NCBI GenBank assembly: GCA_963855995.1
Contig: OY979719.1
Location: forward strand, 7,812,001-7,876,000
Direction: 5' to 3'
DNA from: Muricea muricata
Lineage: Eukaryota > Cnidaria > Anthozoa > Malacalcyonacea > Plexauridae
DNA: 64,000 bases
Shown: one piece after another, positions 22,113 to 34,700 of the stretch
Position numbering within the stretch: position 1 is the stretch's first letter
Layout: each line of letters opens with the position of its first letter
Made by a program: the position numbers and the translations under genes
Notes under the pieces: generated by a model
What the model was told of the DNA's origin: nothing
What the model saw: only the letters and a program-made list of their open reading frames with translations
The model's database searches: none

Positions 22113-22687
22113 ATATTTCCAGCGGTTTCGAAGGTGAAGTTTGTGAAGACGACCTAAGGTGGTTGACGCAACGTTTAAACAAGGATGTCGATAAAGTTGC
22201 GCGGCATTTGGAAGTTGGCCAAAGTGAAATTGACTCGATAAGACAACAAGGGGATCGTGTAGAAACACAAAACTTCAGAATCCTGCGATGCTGGACAACA
22301 GCAACACGCAACTCTGGAAATATACCAACGTGGGAAGCAATTAAAGACGTCCTTGAAAACGAAGAAGTTCGACGGTTTGATGTGATTCGCGCCCGTTTGA
22401 ATGAAGAGGAAATCGATGATAATGTTTTCAGGTGGCTTGAACCCCGAGTAGCCGCCTCCTGTGTTGAGTTTGGTTTGCTTCTTGGCCTTCCGGATTATGA
22501 AATAGAGATGATATGCAGCAGCAGTGTTCAAGATCTCAGAAAGAGATCCAGAGATATACTGAAAAGATGGAGGGAGAGAACGAGAACGCCGAGACTCCAA
22601 GATTTGATACAGGCTTTGGAAAGCGAATGTTTGGAGAGATTTGACCTAGCCAACGAGTTAAGAGAAAAATTTTTTAAAGATAACTAG
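22113..22687 (+). CDS. Terminal exon with two tandem Death domains
   Basis: A strong acceptor (TTTTCATGCAG) precedes an open frame entered in phase 1 and ending at TAG 22685-22687, about 191 residues. Residues about 10-95 form one death-fold (LRWLTQRLNKDVDKVARHL, then the WEAIKDVL and RFDVIRARL helices). Residues about 103-188 form a second (VFRWLEPRVAASCVEFGLLL, RSRDILKRWRER, LIQALESECLERFDLANEL). The Trp at the end of helix 1 and a closing R/D-x-A-x-x-L motif are typical. Death domains mediate homotypic assembly in apoptosis and immune signalling. The 5' exons must lie upstream, across the foldback element at 20391. Candidate phase 1-1 cassettes are at 9178 and 10630. A start at 22046 is possible only if the acceptor is not used. 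Confidence 0.7.
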
Positions 22688-22810
22688 ATATAAACATGTG
22701 AATGTAACTAACTGTGTTTGCAACGCTGCTGCAAAGATGTACGCATGCGTGAAATATACGCACGTCGCCGCTTGGTGTATTTAAGAAATAGAAAACATTT
22801 CCTATGAAGT

Positions 22811-23080
22811 TAAGCCTTGGTCAAACCGTTGCAATACGTCATTTCAACTTTGTTGGTTAATCTGCCGTAGTATAGCAGACTATATTTGCATTAACCGGCC
22901 AAACGAATACAATGTTGGTGCAACATAAAATGTGCACTGCCAAACGGTCAAAACACGAATAAATGTTGCGTTGAAATCAAATTGAAGTCAGATCATTTGC
23001 AACATCATACAACTTTCTGCAAATGCAACACAACAAAATTGCATGACATTGTTGCAATGGTTTGACCAGAGCAGGGCTTT
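22811..23080. mobile_element. MITE with TGGTCAAACC-type ends
   Basis: AAGCCTTGGTCAAACCGTTG at the left pairs with the inverse of CAATGGTTTGACCAGAGCAG at the right. The interior is enriched in TTGCAAC/GTTGCA words. It lies just 3' of the Death-domain exon and overlaps the likely 3' UTR or poly(A) region. Confidence 0.6.
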
Positions 23081-23233
23081 ACAGAAACATGCACGCAGGA
23101 GTTTGGGAACTAGATATTGAAGAAACGAGCACGAGCAAGAATTCCACGCAATTTCATGTTTCTATCAAACATCCACAAATGTTTCTGTAACTCGATAGAA
23201 AGATATGGGAAAAAATGTTATTTCCTTTACTAA

Positions 23234-23681
23234 ATAACCTTTTGAAAACAAAAGAAGATGAAAATGTTGATTTTAATGATATTCGTTCAAGTATTAATTC
23301 CGATTTTTACTTTCATGCAAAAAATGATAAAAAATTCGAACCTTTTCTAACCGAATAATTTAAAGTAACTGCACTTGCTACTTTGGAGACGAAATCCATT
23401 ACAAAATTATTTTTCGTGCGCATTTATGCCAGGCATTACCCGTTTGTTGTATATTTTAGTAGAACTAAACATTTTCTATATTTTCACCGTCTATAAACTT
23501 CTTTTAGTTATGTTTTCTAACACGAAAGCAGCTATTTTGATTTTCGTCTCTGATATCCTCTTTAAATCCATGCAACTGGCGCGGCCGCGCGAAATGTCCC
23601 GTGTTTTTATCGAACAATAGAACAGGGGTTTTTTGAGCATTTTCATTCATCAGCACCCCTGTTTTCAAAAGGTTATTTTAT
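23234..23681. repeat. Inverted-repeat element
   Basis: AATAACCTTTTGAAAACA near 23235 and its inverse near 23663-23681 enclose about 410 bp, with a GCGCGGCCGCGCG palindrome inside. Confidence 0.45.
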
Positions 23682-25637
23682 AAATACTCATATAATATAA
23701 ATTTTCAACCTTCGCGAACCTTCTTCAAAGTTTTGTAAAGTTGGGTCTCCAAATTGAAGATTGTCAGCTTGATCACTAATTTCCTCAGAAAGGAAGCATG
23801 ATTTCTGGAATAGACCATTATCTGCCTAATCTTTTTTGTTATGTTAGTCTTGAGTGGCTACAGTACTTTACTTTGTAGGGTATTGACATGAAACCTTCCT
23901 CACGGACGCCCGTTTTGCAAACTTTCTAAACGGGCAATGCCCGCATGCCGTGGTTTTTTGCAACTCTGCCTATTCGTCAACATATTTAGAAAAGGTTTCT
24001 TAGGTAACTACTGTAACAAGCAGCACAAGTAAAGAATATAGAACATCAGTATAATTACTGGAAGTCTGGAACTGCCTTGTAACAAAACCAAGGCTTGTAT
24101 AATCGTTTTGAACAAAACTGTAATAATTGCTACAACAAAGCATTTAACATTTGGAATTTGTATGTAGTATAGTTTGTAACATAAATCGCGCATGATTTAA
24201 CCCATGTGATTTTTTATCAAAACGACATCGCAAAATGAGAAACTTATTTTTTATACTATTATTATAAATATATTTTTTACTGGTTATTTTTTATAGCACA
24301 CATTTTTTATAGCATACACTCATGTAGTTTAATTATATTGTGTTGCATGAATGCATTTGAATCACGAAACCACAACAGTAGCGTTCTATCACAAGTCGCT
24401 CTGTCGTTTATTGCACGCTGCAAAAACGGTGCGCCTTTTATTGCTGCGTACAATAAGTTGTTAGTAGTTACTACTGCTAGTATTTTAACCATAATTGCTG
24501 TTTGTGTGTGGTCAATGTATACATTGTATGCGGACACGATTTATCATCAAGTCGTATTTTTTATAGTATATGGTGGTGTAGTTACAAATAAACTTTAATG
24601 TCTTGGATCCTTGCGTTGTGTTTTACTGTACTTGTGTTTGAATGATATGTAGTCACAAAATTAATACCTTTATATTACTTTATACACGTTGTCGAAATTT
24701 AATATCCGTGTTTGTTGGGGCATTCCTTTGAAATTTGGCCGGGGGTATAGTACGGAGGAGGGCGGGGTATATTGAAGGCTTTCTGATTGAAAACTTGCGT
24801 GTGGGTGAATAAAAAGTAAAGCACCTCAAGGCTTAGGTAAATTTGAGTTTATTGTCATTTCAAGGTATAATTTTGTTTTATGTCTTGTTCATTTGCCTTT
24901 CGAACAATATATCCCTTCTCCACTTGAAGCAACTAATACAACCACCGGAACGTTTTTAGCGCAAGTGATCATTTTGAAATGCTCAAAAAAATTAAAGCAC
25001 ATAATTTGGTGCCCCGTGGGGTAATTTGAGACAAGATCAACAAACAAGGGAAAAGAAGAAATAGAGAGATGAATGTTCTGCTCCCAGATATGAAATCCAG
25101 ATATCCACTTTGAGCACAGATTGTGAACATTCTTCAGTTTAGTGTGAATTTAGTGATGTAATTAAAACCTTAGCTTAAGCTATCCTAGTTCTAAAATTTC
25201 CAGACACGATCGGTTAATGTACCATAACTGAGAAGGAAACAAGGTAATTGGGGTGGGGGGGGGGGGGGGTCTTGTCGCTGAATCCCAAAGGCCCTTTTCA
25301 GATTCCACGAATCACGAAGAAGATAATTTCATTTTCACGAAGGTTTTAAAACACTACAGACAACATGACTGACAACATGTCAGACAAGATTGGGAAATGA
25401 TTCAAATGAAGCGGAAAGGAGATGTTGGGATATTGTAAAAAACAATGAAGGTCGTAAAAGTAAGAGTGATGAAAGTACATTGTATTATTTCTAAATGGAA
25501 AGTTCCTGATAAATTATGTCGTTCCGTCCGCCATCTTGTTAAACTCGTGTTATTTTAATTACACCAAGTTCAGCACGTGAAACTTGGACGGCTAGGAAAT
25601 AAAATTCTGTTTTTGTTTTCTTGAAAGTTTGGTCAAA
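23682..25637. other. Intergenic region upstream of TTC8
   Basis: No convincing gene is seen. An 86-codon open frame at 24338-24598 includes a hydrophobic stretch but is flanked by repeated TTTTTATAG motifs and looks accidental. A G homopolymer lies at about 25252-25270. The last 150 bp hold a CCGCCATCTTG motif, a common metazoan promoter-proximal word. I could not find a clear X-box (RFX site), which many ciliary genes carry. Confidence 0.4.
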
Positions 25638-25745
25638 ATGACGATGGATCCGTTATTTTTAGCGCTTAGTTTCTTTCGGAGAAGAAAGTTTGAAGAATGT
25701 TCTGAAATATGCACGCAATTATTAAAAAAGAACCCGTATGATCAG
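25638..25745 (+). CDS. TTC8: TTC8 exon 1
   Basis: It runs from the start ATG to a phase-0 donor (CAG/GTATGG), 36 codons ending KKNPYDQ. A second ATG two codons on could also start translation. Confidence 0.92.
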
Positions 25746-28700
25746 GTATGGAAAATTAAAATATAATATTTATCTCAGATTTAAAGTAATGTCATGTGTA
25801 AACTATAATTGATGTTGCTATGTCGATGCTATTAACATTTTGCCGTGTTTTTCTGACCAAATACAAATTATGCTTCATTGTTGGGCAGAATAATCAATTA
25901 TTGTATACATATTGGTATATTACAGACTGTATGTACTGTACTAAGTATGTACGTAGAAATTTAATGTTTGGACTTGATGTTATATCATGTTTTGATACCT
26001 TGCTTCTTCCTTGCAAACATGTAAGAATCTGACAACTTGTAACAAGTCTGCAAGCAAGATGTCAACAAGTTGTGTTTGCATGGCTTGTTGCAAGTTATCA
26101 AGGACTTTGGAAGAAGCTGTTAACAACTTGTAACAACCTTGTTAATATTGTCAGACTTGTTACAAGGTTGTTCCAACATTTCTGTTGCAATATGACACAA
26201 CAATATTGTTACAACCTTGTTATATTGTTGTTATATCATGACTGTACCAGACTAAGTCTAATAATACACAAGGAAAGGTACATATCTCAACTGTGATTGG
26301 TCAATTTGAGCACAGTTAATCCCAAACAGGAATGCAAAAATCTATAACAGAAGTGCAAAAATCTGTAAGAACAGTGCAAAAATCTGTAACAACAGAAGAA
26401 TCAATCAAATATGATCTTGGAAAATGGGAGTACAAATTTTCTTAACGAAACAAACAAACATGGCGGGTGAAATTTGAGAGCAATTGCAGTCAAATTCGGC
26501 TGGTTTTTTAACGAAATCTATTTATTTAAATAAAATACATCACTATAATTGCGAAGTTCTGACTACTTTACATGTATTTATAACAATGTTATGAGCGTAA
26601 GTTTTTAAAGGAAAAAGTGAAGGGGAGCGATGGTGACTTGAGTACAGGTGTATTGTGTGTATTCTTGTCTCTACAGTTTCTTTTATATTATTAACAAGTA
26701 ATAGCATGGTTTCTCATGCAAATTTAGAAATAACATGCACTCACAAATTTTGACGCCATTGAAGAACTCACTCGTGCATGTTATTTCCAAATTGCACTGG
26801 AAACCATGCTATACCTATACTAATAATGCCATCAAGCTTCTTACATGTTGTTTACAGCTTGTTCCAGTAATTGTTGTAACAAACAAAGAACTTGTGAAAA
26901 GCAACTTGTGTAAAGACTTCTTACAAATTGTGAAAAGAGTTCTTACAACTTGTTTACAGACTTGTGACAACTGGTGCATTTTTACACATGTCAATGTGTG
27001 TATACACTGCTTGTTCCATGTTTGTTGTAACAAGTTTGGAACAAGGTGTTAACAACTTGTAACAAGCTTGATGGCATTATCAGACTTGTTACAAGGTTGT
27101 TCTAACAAGTCTGATACAGTCATGATATAACAAGGATGATACAAGATTGTAACAATATAATAATTGTTATATCATGTGGATTATAACAGACCTGTTGGAA
27201 CATCTTTGCAACAAGTCTGAAGACATCAAGACATACTGTAAACGTTGTTCACAGCTTGTTCCAAACTTGTTGACAACTTGCAACAAGCTGTCCGAACACA
27301 ACATGTTCATGGCTTATTTGCAAACTTGCTAGTGCAAGTTGTGGGATTTTTATCTGTGTAGTATCTTTCCTTGTAGTATGTCACCAAATGCAACAGGCAT
27401 ATAATAGCAAAGCATACCAAACTTATAAGAAGTCATTGTTTCTTCTCTCATGCAGGCAGCATGGTGTTTGAAGACACGTGCATTGTCTGAGCAAGTTTAT
27501 GTTGATGAGGTTGAGGTGGACGAGGAAGGAATTGCTGAGGTCTTAATGGATGATAATTCAATGGCACAGTTACCAAGTAAGTTCATGAGTAGGAGGGTAA
27601 CGTAGGGATAAGGAATTTGTAATGATAACAGTGTCAATGACATGTACATATGGCAGGGGTCTGTTGGATACCTGATAGCGCCAGTGTATATCAGACCAGT
27701 AAAAAAAATCATTTTTGGTACCAGATAGTAACCAAATACAGGATAATAACAATAAATATTGTTTTCCCTGGATACCAGATAGTGCTGGATGTCTGAATCT
27801 CACTGGACACCACATATCTGGCACATACTGGTATCAGCCCTAACATATATGGGTATACTGTTTTCTTTGTCTGCATTCTGATATCTTGTGAAAGCCGAAT
27901 TAAGTAATTGTTTTATTATTCATCCCCCACGAAAAATTGGCAATGCGAGTGCAAATAAAAACAAAAAGCTTTTAAACTTCTTTTCTGCTTTTTTTTAAAA
28001 TAACAGCACTTTTGAAATTCATGTGAGATAGCACTGAAAAAATACGTGGCACAGTATGGACATGACAAATACGACATTTATTTGTCAAGGTCAAAATTTG
28101 ACTTTGACAAATATGTGATTTATTTTGTCTGAGCCGAAATACGCATAATCATCTGTAGGCTCTTAGCCAATAAGGATACAGGAATACAGTACAATGAATA
28201 ATAATCATAATTACAATTCATGAATGCTGTAATGTGCTGATTTGTACTAAACTTTTCAGACACAAACTATCAGCTGTGTTGATTTTTCACTCTTTGTTCG
28301 ATTCCTAAAAGTTGGATTGCAACAAACGTACAGAAAAAAACCCATTTTTAATCATTACTGCGTCAGCTTTAACCTTTGGTTATTTTCTAGGACCTGGGAG
28401 TCAGGACATCCTTAAAGAAACCAGGAACTGGAATTGGTGCACCAACACCAGGTGTCAGGTATGGTTGAATGTTGTGGACAATGCTTAGCTGAGCTAGTTT
28501 TAAAACTTGCTTGTAGAAAGAAAATGGTTGCTGTAAACTGAGGAGATAGATAAAAGATAAATAAAAGAATAGGCTTATTGAAGGCATACTTAGTTTCTGA
28601 AATATTGAAAGACAAAGAGCCAAAGACATTTAGTCATCTGCCATCCCCAATGTTAAAAAAATGCATGACATCACAACAGGGTAAAATTCTTTTCTTAAAG

Positions 28701-31700
28701 AAGCAACTACCAAATAAATTTATTGCTAAAATCCATCTGGATTTCTATTTCTGGTGTTCAAGAAAATTTTCTTGATATTCTATTGACAGTAAGTAAAGTT
28801 TTGTAAAGTCAACTTTGCTGTGATGTCATTAAAACACTTAATTATAAAACAAGATGGCAGACAGGTAGTGTCGTTTCTGATTCAATATTCCAGAAACTAA
28901 GCATGCGTCATGAAACATTTAATATTCTTATCGATAAGCCAAAAAAGAGATATATTGCCATTACGTTTTCTATCTTTTTTTCTACATTATTATCAATATT
29001 TTTTTATTTTTATATTAAATGCCTCCTGTACAACACCCGACAAATTTTCCACCTACATGTACCAACTTAAAATTGTTTTTAGGCATTTCAATTTCCCGTG
29101 CCGAAAATGTTTTATCTTTTCAAAAACACAACCCACTGGGTTTCAAAATTTGAGATTTTGTCGTTGTCCTACAAACGATCACTATTTACCGATCAAAAAA
29201 CATCGTGTCTTAAGGAGCTTCATGCAGTTAAACCTGGTTCACACTTAAGAATTGGCCCAATCGAGGATGACTTTCTGGCCGATGTGATTGAGTGAATTAT
29301 GTGCCATTGGAAAAGCAATCTAATCTTTGTCTCATACTTTAGTTTGTTCACAAAATTCATTCACATACGTGAAAAGGAGAAAATTACGACAAGTGTGATC
29401 CAGGCTTAAATACTAATTAATAATTTTACTTTTATTTTAACACATCCTGTATGCTAGCAAGTAATTACAGTATATCATGTTCTCTAAAACATTCTCCTCA
29501 ATGTTTTTCTCGAAAATGTATTTTCCCAGGCCAATGTCACAATCAGGTCGTCCTCTGAGTGGATTTGTTCGACCAGGCACGCAAAGTGCGCGTCCTGGAA
29601 CAATGGAGCAGGCCCTTCGTTCATCAAGAACAGCCGGCACAGCAAGATGAAGACCATGCTGACTTGGACAAAGTTGCATCAAGCCTGTTGGCTTCATCAA
29701 GTTGCATCAAGTCTGTGAAAATCAGACATGTTGAAACAACTTGCATCAAGCTTGTGAATAAAAAGTCTTGAGAATCAACTTGCATCAAACCGGTTGACAA
29801 CTTGCAACAGACTTGTTGTCATCCAGCCGGTGCAAGCGAATGCGATCGGATCAAGATATCGGCTGGATGACTGCCAGATAACAAACCTGCAACAGTTTTG
29901 CTGTAACTCGTGCGTTTTTGGCTGTGTACGTTTATGACAAGTGATAAATAGACCCTTTGCACATGACGTCACACTGTGTATCTGGCGAACAATAATTATT
30001 TATTTCACGTACAAATTTTCAAATGAAGTAATTTTTGAAAAAATGTTGAAATATTAACTATCGTAACCCGCAAAGCCATATAGGCCGTTAACTCTTGCAT
30101 ATCCATTGTTGCTGGGAAGCATCTATCATGACGTCAGTGCCACTGTTCTATATACTTGAAAAAGATATGGCAGTTTTATTGCATTTATAATTAACAATCG
30201 CCCTCATCGATCGACTATCATCGCTTAGAAATCTCGAGCTAGTAAACTGATTGTTTTTATTTAATAGAATCAGAGGTAGAAAATTGAATTTCAAGCCATT
30301 TAGTGTACTACAATATTTACTAGAAATTGTCTTTGATTTGAACACCTACTTGCTACTCACTATCTGGTATTGAGATAACGAGTAAAGTAGCCAACGAAAT
30401 GGCACCATTTGCAATAGTATACTGTCTAGTATGATTCTAGTAATTTCAGTGAAATATGAATATACATTGTAATTGATATTTTGCTCATTACAAATACAGA
30501 CCCGTGACAAGTGCTTCTGGTCGCTTTGTTCGTTTGGGGACGGTAGGTCAACTCTGTTATTTGGTTGATTTTAATGTTATCTATGGGTTAACACGTGATA
30601 TTTGATTTACATGTTTTAGACAGTAGCCTAACCAGACCTACGACTGTCCCGATTTTCGTGTTCGTTCTCTGAGAAAACACATTCAATTTCTAGAAAGAGA
30701 AATAAAGATAACAACTTGATCCGCAAACTGACGAAACCGGTCAAAACACCTGCTCCTTAAATCTTTATCGAACGATAATTTTGTAAGAATCAAGCCCACT
30801 CTTCTCGTTTTACGTTCAAAACCTCCGCAATAGTGATCTAATTTCGCAGCAGTTAAACCGTTTAAAATGTCCAAAAGCTTGCTTTTCGTAATACAACTCC
30901 CAAGTTTTTTGGCCGGTTGACGACGCCATCTTGGATTCATCATACATGTGACGCCTGCGCTAGGTATGCGTTGGCTATCTAGGACCTATCTAGGTTTCCG
31001 TGAACAAAATTAACAAAAATTTCTTTCAAAAACCGGTGTTGATGACTAGGAGATGTTCACACGTGTCTAAAACATAGCGGCCATCTTGACAACCTACCTC
31101 TCGTCTATCCCCTGTAGCTATGACCAAAACAAAAATACTTTAATTTTGTGGAAACACCACGTAAATTTATTATTGCAAAGCTTTCGATCTGTAAGCTCGG
31201 ATCTTTATCAATGCTAACACAAGGAACTTTAAAACTACATGTTCATTTGAACATATCATCTTTGTAATAAAAACTGCAAACTACATTATCTAGTTAAAAA
31301 TATCTTGGTTTATTTTTAGGCGTCAATGCTTTCGCAGCCAGATGGCCCGTTCGTTAATGTACCGAAATTAAATTTAGCCAAGTATGCACAACGACAAAAT
31401 CTTGCAAAGGTAAAATATTTATCATGCACGATAGAAACGACATATACTGTGCAAACATTTCGTTAATGTTACTTGTTTTTTATTTTTATTCTCTTTTTGA
31501 GTACATATTTCATCAAGAAAGCGACGTTCGGAACGTAAGATTTATTTACTTTAATTCTCTTAAACGCATACATGCATTTGTTTGATGCTGGTTTTCATGT
31601 GTTTTCAAAGCCAAAATTTTTCTTATCAGAGCAGGAATTTTGCCTGCCTTGGAAATCAGTACGGATCGTTTACCTTTGGGCGTTCACACGATGCCGGGAT

Positions 31701-34700
31701 GATATAAAATTCACCTGAGGAAGGGGGGGAGGTCGGATGAAATAGTGCTAGGCCATAAACTATTCCTGAAAATTTTGATCCTTGTATCTTGCAAGGTGGT
31801 TGCATCATGGATTGTCGTTTTGGCAACAAGATCTCAAATCATCGGGCAACCACATATACAATATTGTTTCTAAGGCCAACAAGAAAGTATCCGTATGAAG
31901 GAATGTAGACGATCTAGTCTTATATTTAAAAATAAGCCAGTTTTGAATGGAGTCTCCACAAATAGTTAGAGAAAAAATAGAACAAGTGCAGACACGAATC
32001 ATGGTTTATTACATGGCTTTTCAAAAAATCACCTTCCCTCGCTCAGCCAAAGAAGGGACGAAGCGACTAAGAGGATACAAGCAAACATTATTATATATAT
32101 ATACAGCCAATTCAGTTAAGGTTGAGGTCGACAATAGCCAAATGTGCAATATGCAGTGACCAAAAATAATGGGACTAATTACAGTTTTTCATGCAAATGT
32201 AAAAATATGTCATACTAAATACTATATTTGTAATCCTTTAAGACCACCAATGTGCTGATTTTATTTGAAACTGCATTTTCTCAAATATTCTTTGGTCGCT
32301 CATATTGCGGTTTTAACTCTTGTCGATGTAAAACTTATTTGAATTAGCTGTATATTATTATGTCAATAAACTTTTTGATTCAAGGCACTAGAGTTGGCGG
32401 CTAGGGCGACAGAATCTTGCAACTTCAAAGACTGGTGGTGGAAAGTGCAGCTGGCGAAGTGTTATTGCAGGTTGGGCATGTTCCGTGACTCTGAGAAACA
32501 ACTAAAATCTTCGTTGCGAGATCAAGAAATGGTTGACACATATCTATATCTTGCTAAAGTTTATGTTCGCTTGGATCAACCACTCACCGCCATCGAGATC
32601 TTGAAAAAGGTACTATGTCTGTATAAGGTGTTCTTAGCTTTCTGCATGGGCCATATATGTTCAGACTTTTGAATGATGGGTTTTAGATAATCAATTATGC
32701 ATGATCAGTGAACTCGATGTTTTTAGAATTATAAAGGTTAAAAAGTGAAACCACTGAGCTTGAGTGAAATCATGCTTGTTTTATCTTCCTGATTCGGTTC
32801 CTAAAAGTGTGTGCATTAACGTCGATAGCTGTGTTTGTTAAACAACCTCATGCATGTAGCTACAGTACTGCGCAAAAGTTTTAGGCCACCCCATTTTTTG
32901 CTTTTATAGCACAAGCCATATCTATCTCAAAATGAAACCAATTACAATGAAACTTGTACATCTGATTGAGCAAAACGTTATCTACAACTTACGACTTTAA
33001 AAAAATGGACATTGCAGTGTGTGGTTAACTATTCTTCCTCCAAGTTTATATTTTACAATGTACAGTTCATAAAAAAATAATCGTTTTCACAATAACACTA
33101 CAGCAAACTCATTGAATCATTCCAGAAAAATTAAAACTTTTGATGCAACATGCAGTTTTCAGTTTGGACAAAATCTAACCGTCTTAAAAAAAGCCACTTT
33201 CAAACCTTTGTGCTACTCTATTTGAAACCATTTTTCTTGAACGCTTTTAACATGTGGACATTATAAGGAGCAAGAAAGTTTAATTTTAGGACGAATATCA
33301 ATAAACGCTGCTCCCAAGATATAGATTTGTAATGTGTTATTATATATGAGTTGCCTTTAAACGGATTCAATACTGATCGAATTTGCAATCACGTTTCATT
33401 CAAATGTTTTATCCATTTCTGGAACACTGTAACCCCCAAGCAATAGAGTCAGATAAAAAATCAACAATCCAATTAATTTGCGCTTGATTTGTTTTTGAAT
33501 TTGTACAAATGTAGTAAGGTGTATACATATACTCCCAGTCTGCAATATCCATTTTTTGCCCGGTCACTTGTACAAGTTTCATTGTAATTGGTTCAATTTT
33601 TAGTAGGATATGCCTTCTTATAAAAAAGCAAAAAAAATGGGGTGCCCGAAAACTTTTGGACAGTACTGTACGTAGATCATCTTTACTTGACATCTATGGA
33701 CAGAATGTGAGACAAACATACCACTCAATATCTTTTAGAATGTTTCTTTATATATAGATTTGAGTTGCATAATTAATCTGCCTCTAAACAAAATGAAGGG
33801 TTCTGAAAATTTCTCTCGTGTTTTATTACTTACTCTTTGTGCACAGATGAGCTCTTGCTCCTAAGAGAAAGAAAAAGCTTTAAAACAAGACCTAAGTTGT
33901 TTTATAAGAGTCTGTGTTACCATGGACTCTTTTTTCATACACCTTTGTAGCATTGACATAGTCTTACTATACAGGAGTGGAACGTAAACTAAACTAATTT
34001 GAGCGGTTCACACTGGATTGTTCTACTAGTTCTTGATTGTATTCTTAGAGAATTATTCAGTAATAGTGATCTCTCGTACTTGTAATCTCTTTCTAGTCCA
34101 GTATTATTAATGGAGAAAACTTGATGTCACCTGCTTTTTATGTACTGGGTATACCTTACAGTCACAGTGATGAAAGTCATTTAAGTCCTAACTACTGACT
34201 GTACTATATTAACATCCAGAGGTCGCATGAAAGTTATTAACTTAGGTAAAATCTTTCTTTCTGCGCTTAAGGGAATTGAAAAGTTTGCAGGAGAAACTTC
34301 GCTTCTGACAGGAATAGCAAGAATCCATGAGGTAAACTGCAATGAAATACATGAAGATAGCATGGTACATTATTGTGCGTATACTGTACACTTCAAGAAA
34401 GACATGGGTCTAAGACCATAGACTATCTGGTACTCAAATTGCCAAGATCTGCGAGGTTCTAAATATGTCGCTACCAGTTTTTGTTTTTTCGCAATCAAAG
34501 ACTTTAGTACTGATGTTTTCTGGAAAATAACACTTTCATTGAAATGAAGCATATGCCCAACAAATTGTAATATAACTTTTAAAAAACATCGCATGGACAA
34601 CTTAAACCAAGTTGTGAAATGAAAACTTCTCCGTAGCTTACATGATAATCTGCAAGAGTAGAAAACAAAATATTATCTGAGGTGCATAACTATAACCAAG

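Noticed and set aside
24338..24598. 86-codon plus-strand frame with a hydrophobic segment, possible small membrane protein
   Set aside because: No promoter, splice or homology support. It is bordered by repeated TTTTTATAG words and is also open on the other strand.
25380..25637. Possible X-box (RFX site) in the TTC8 promoter
   Set aside because: No GTTNCCATGGNAAC-like sequence was found; the AT-rich partial matches are too weak.
30683..30943. 86-codon basic minus-strand frame in TTC8 intron 5, starting near a CGCCATCTTGGATTCATCAT motif
   Set aside because: It could be the 5' exon of a nested gene, but no donor, partner exon or known domain is seen, so it was not called.
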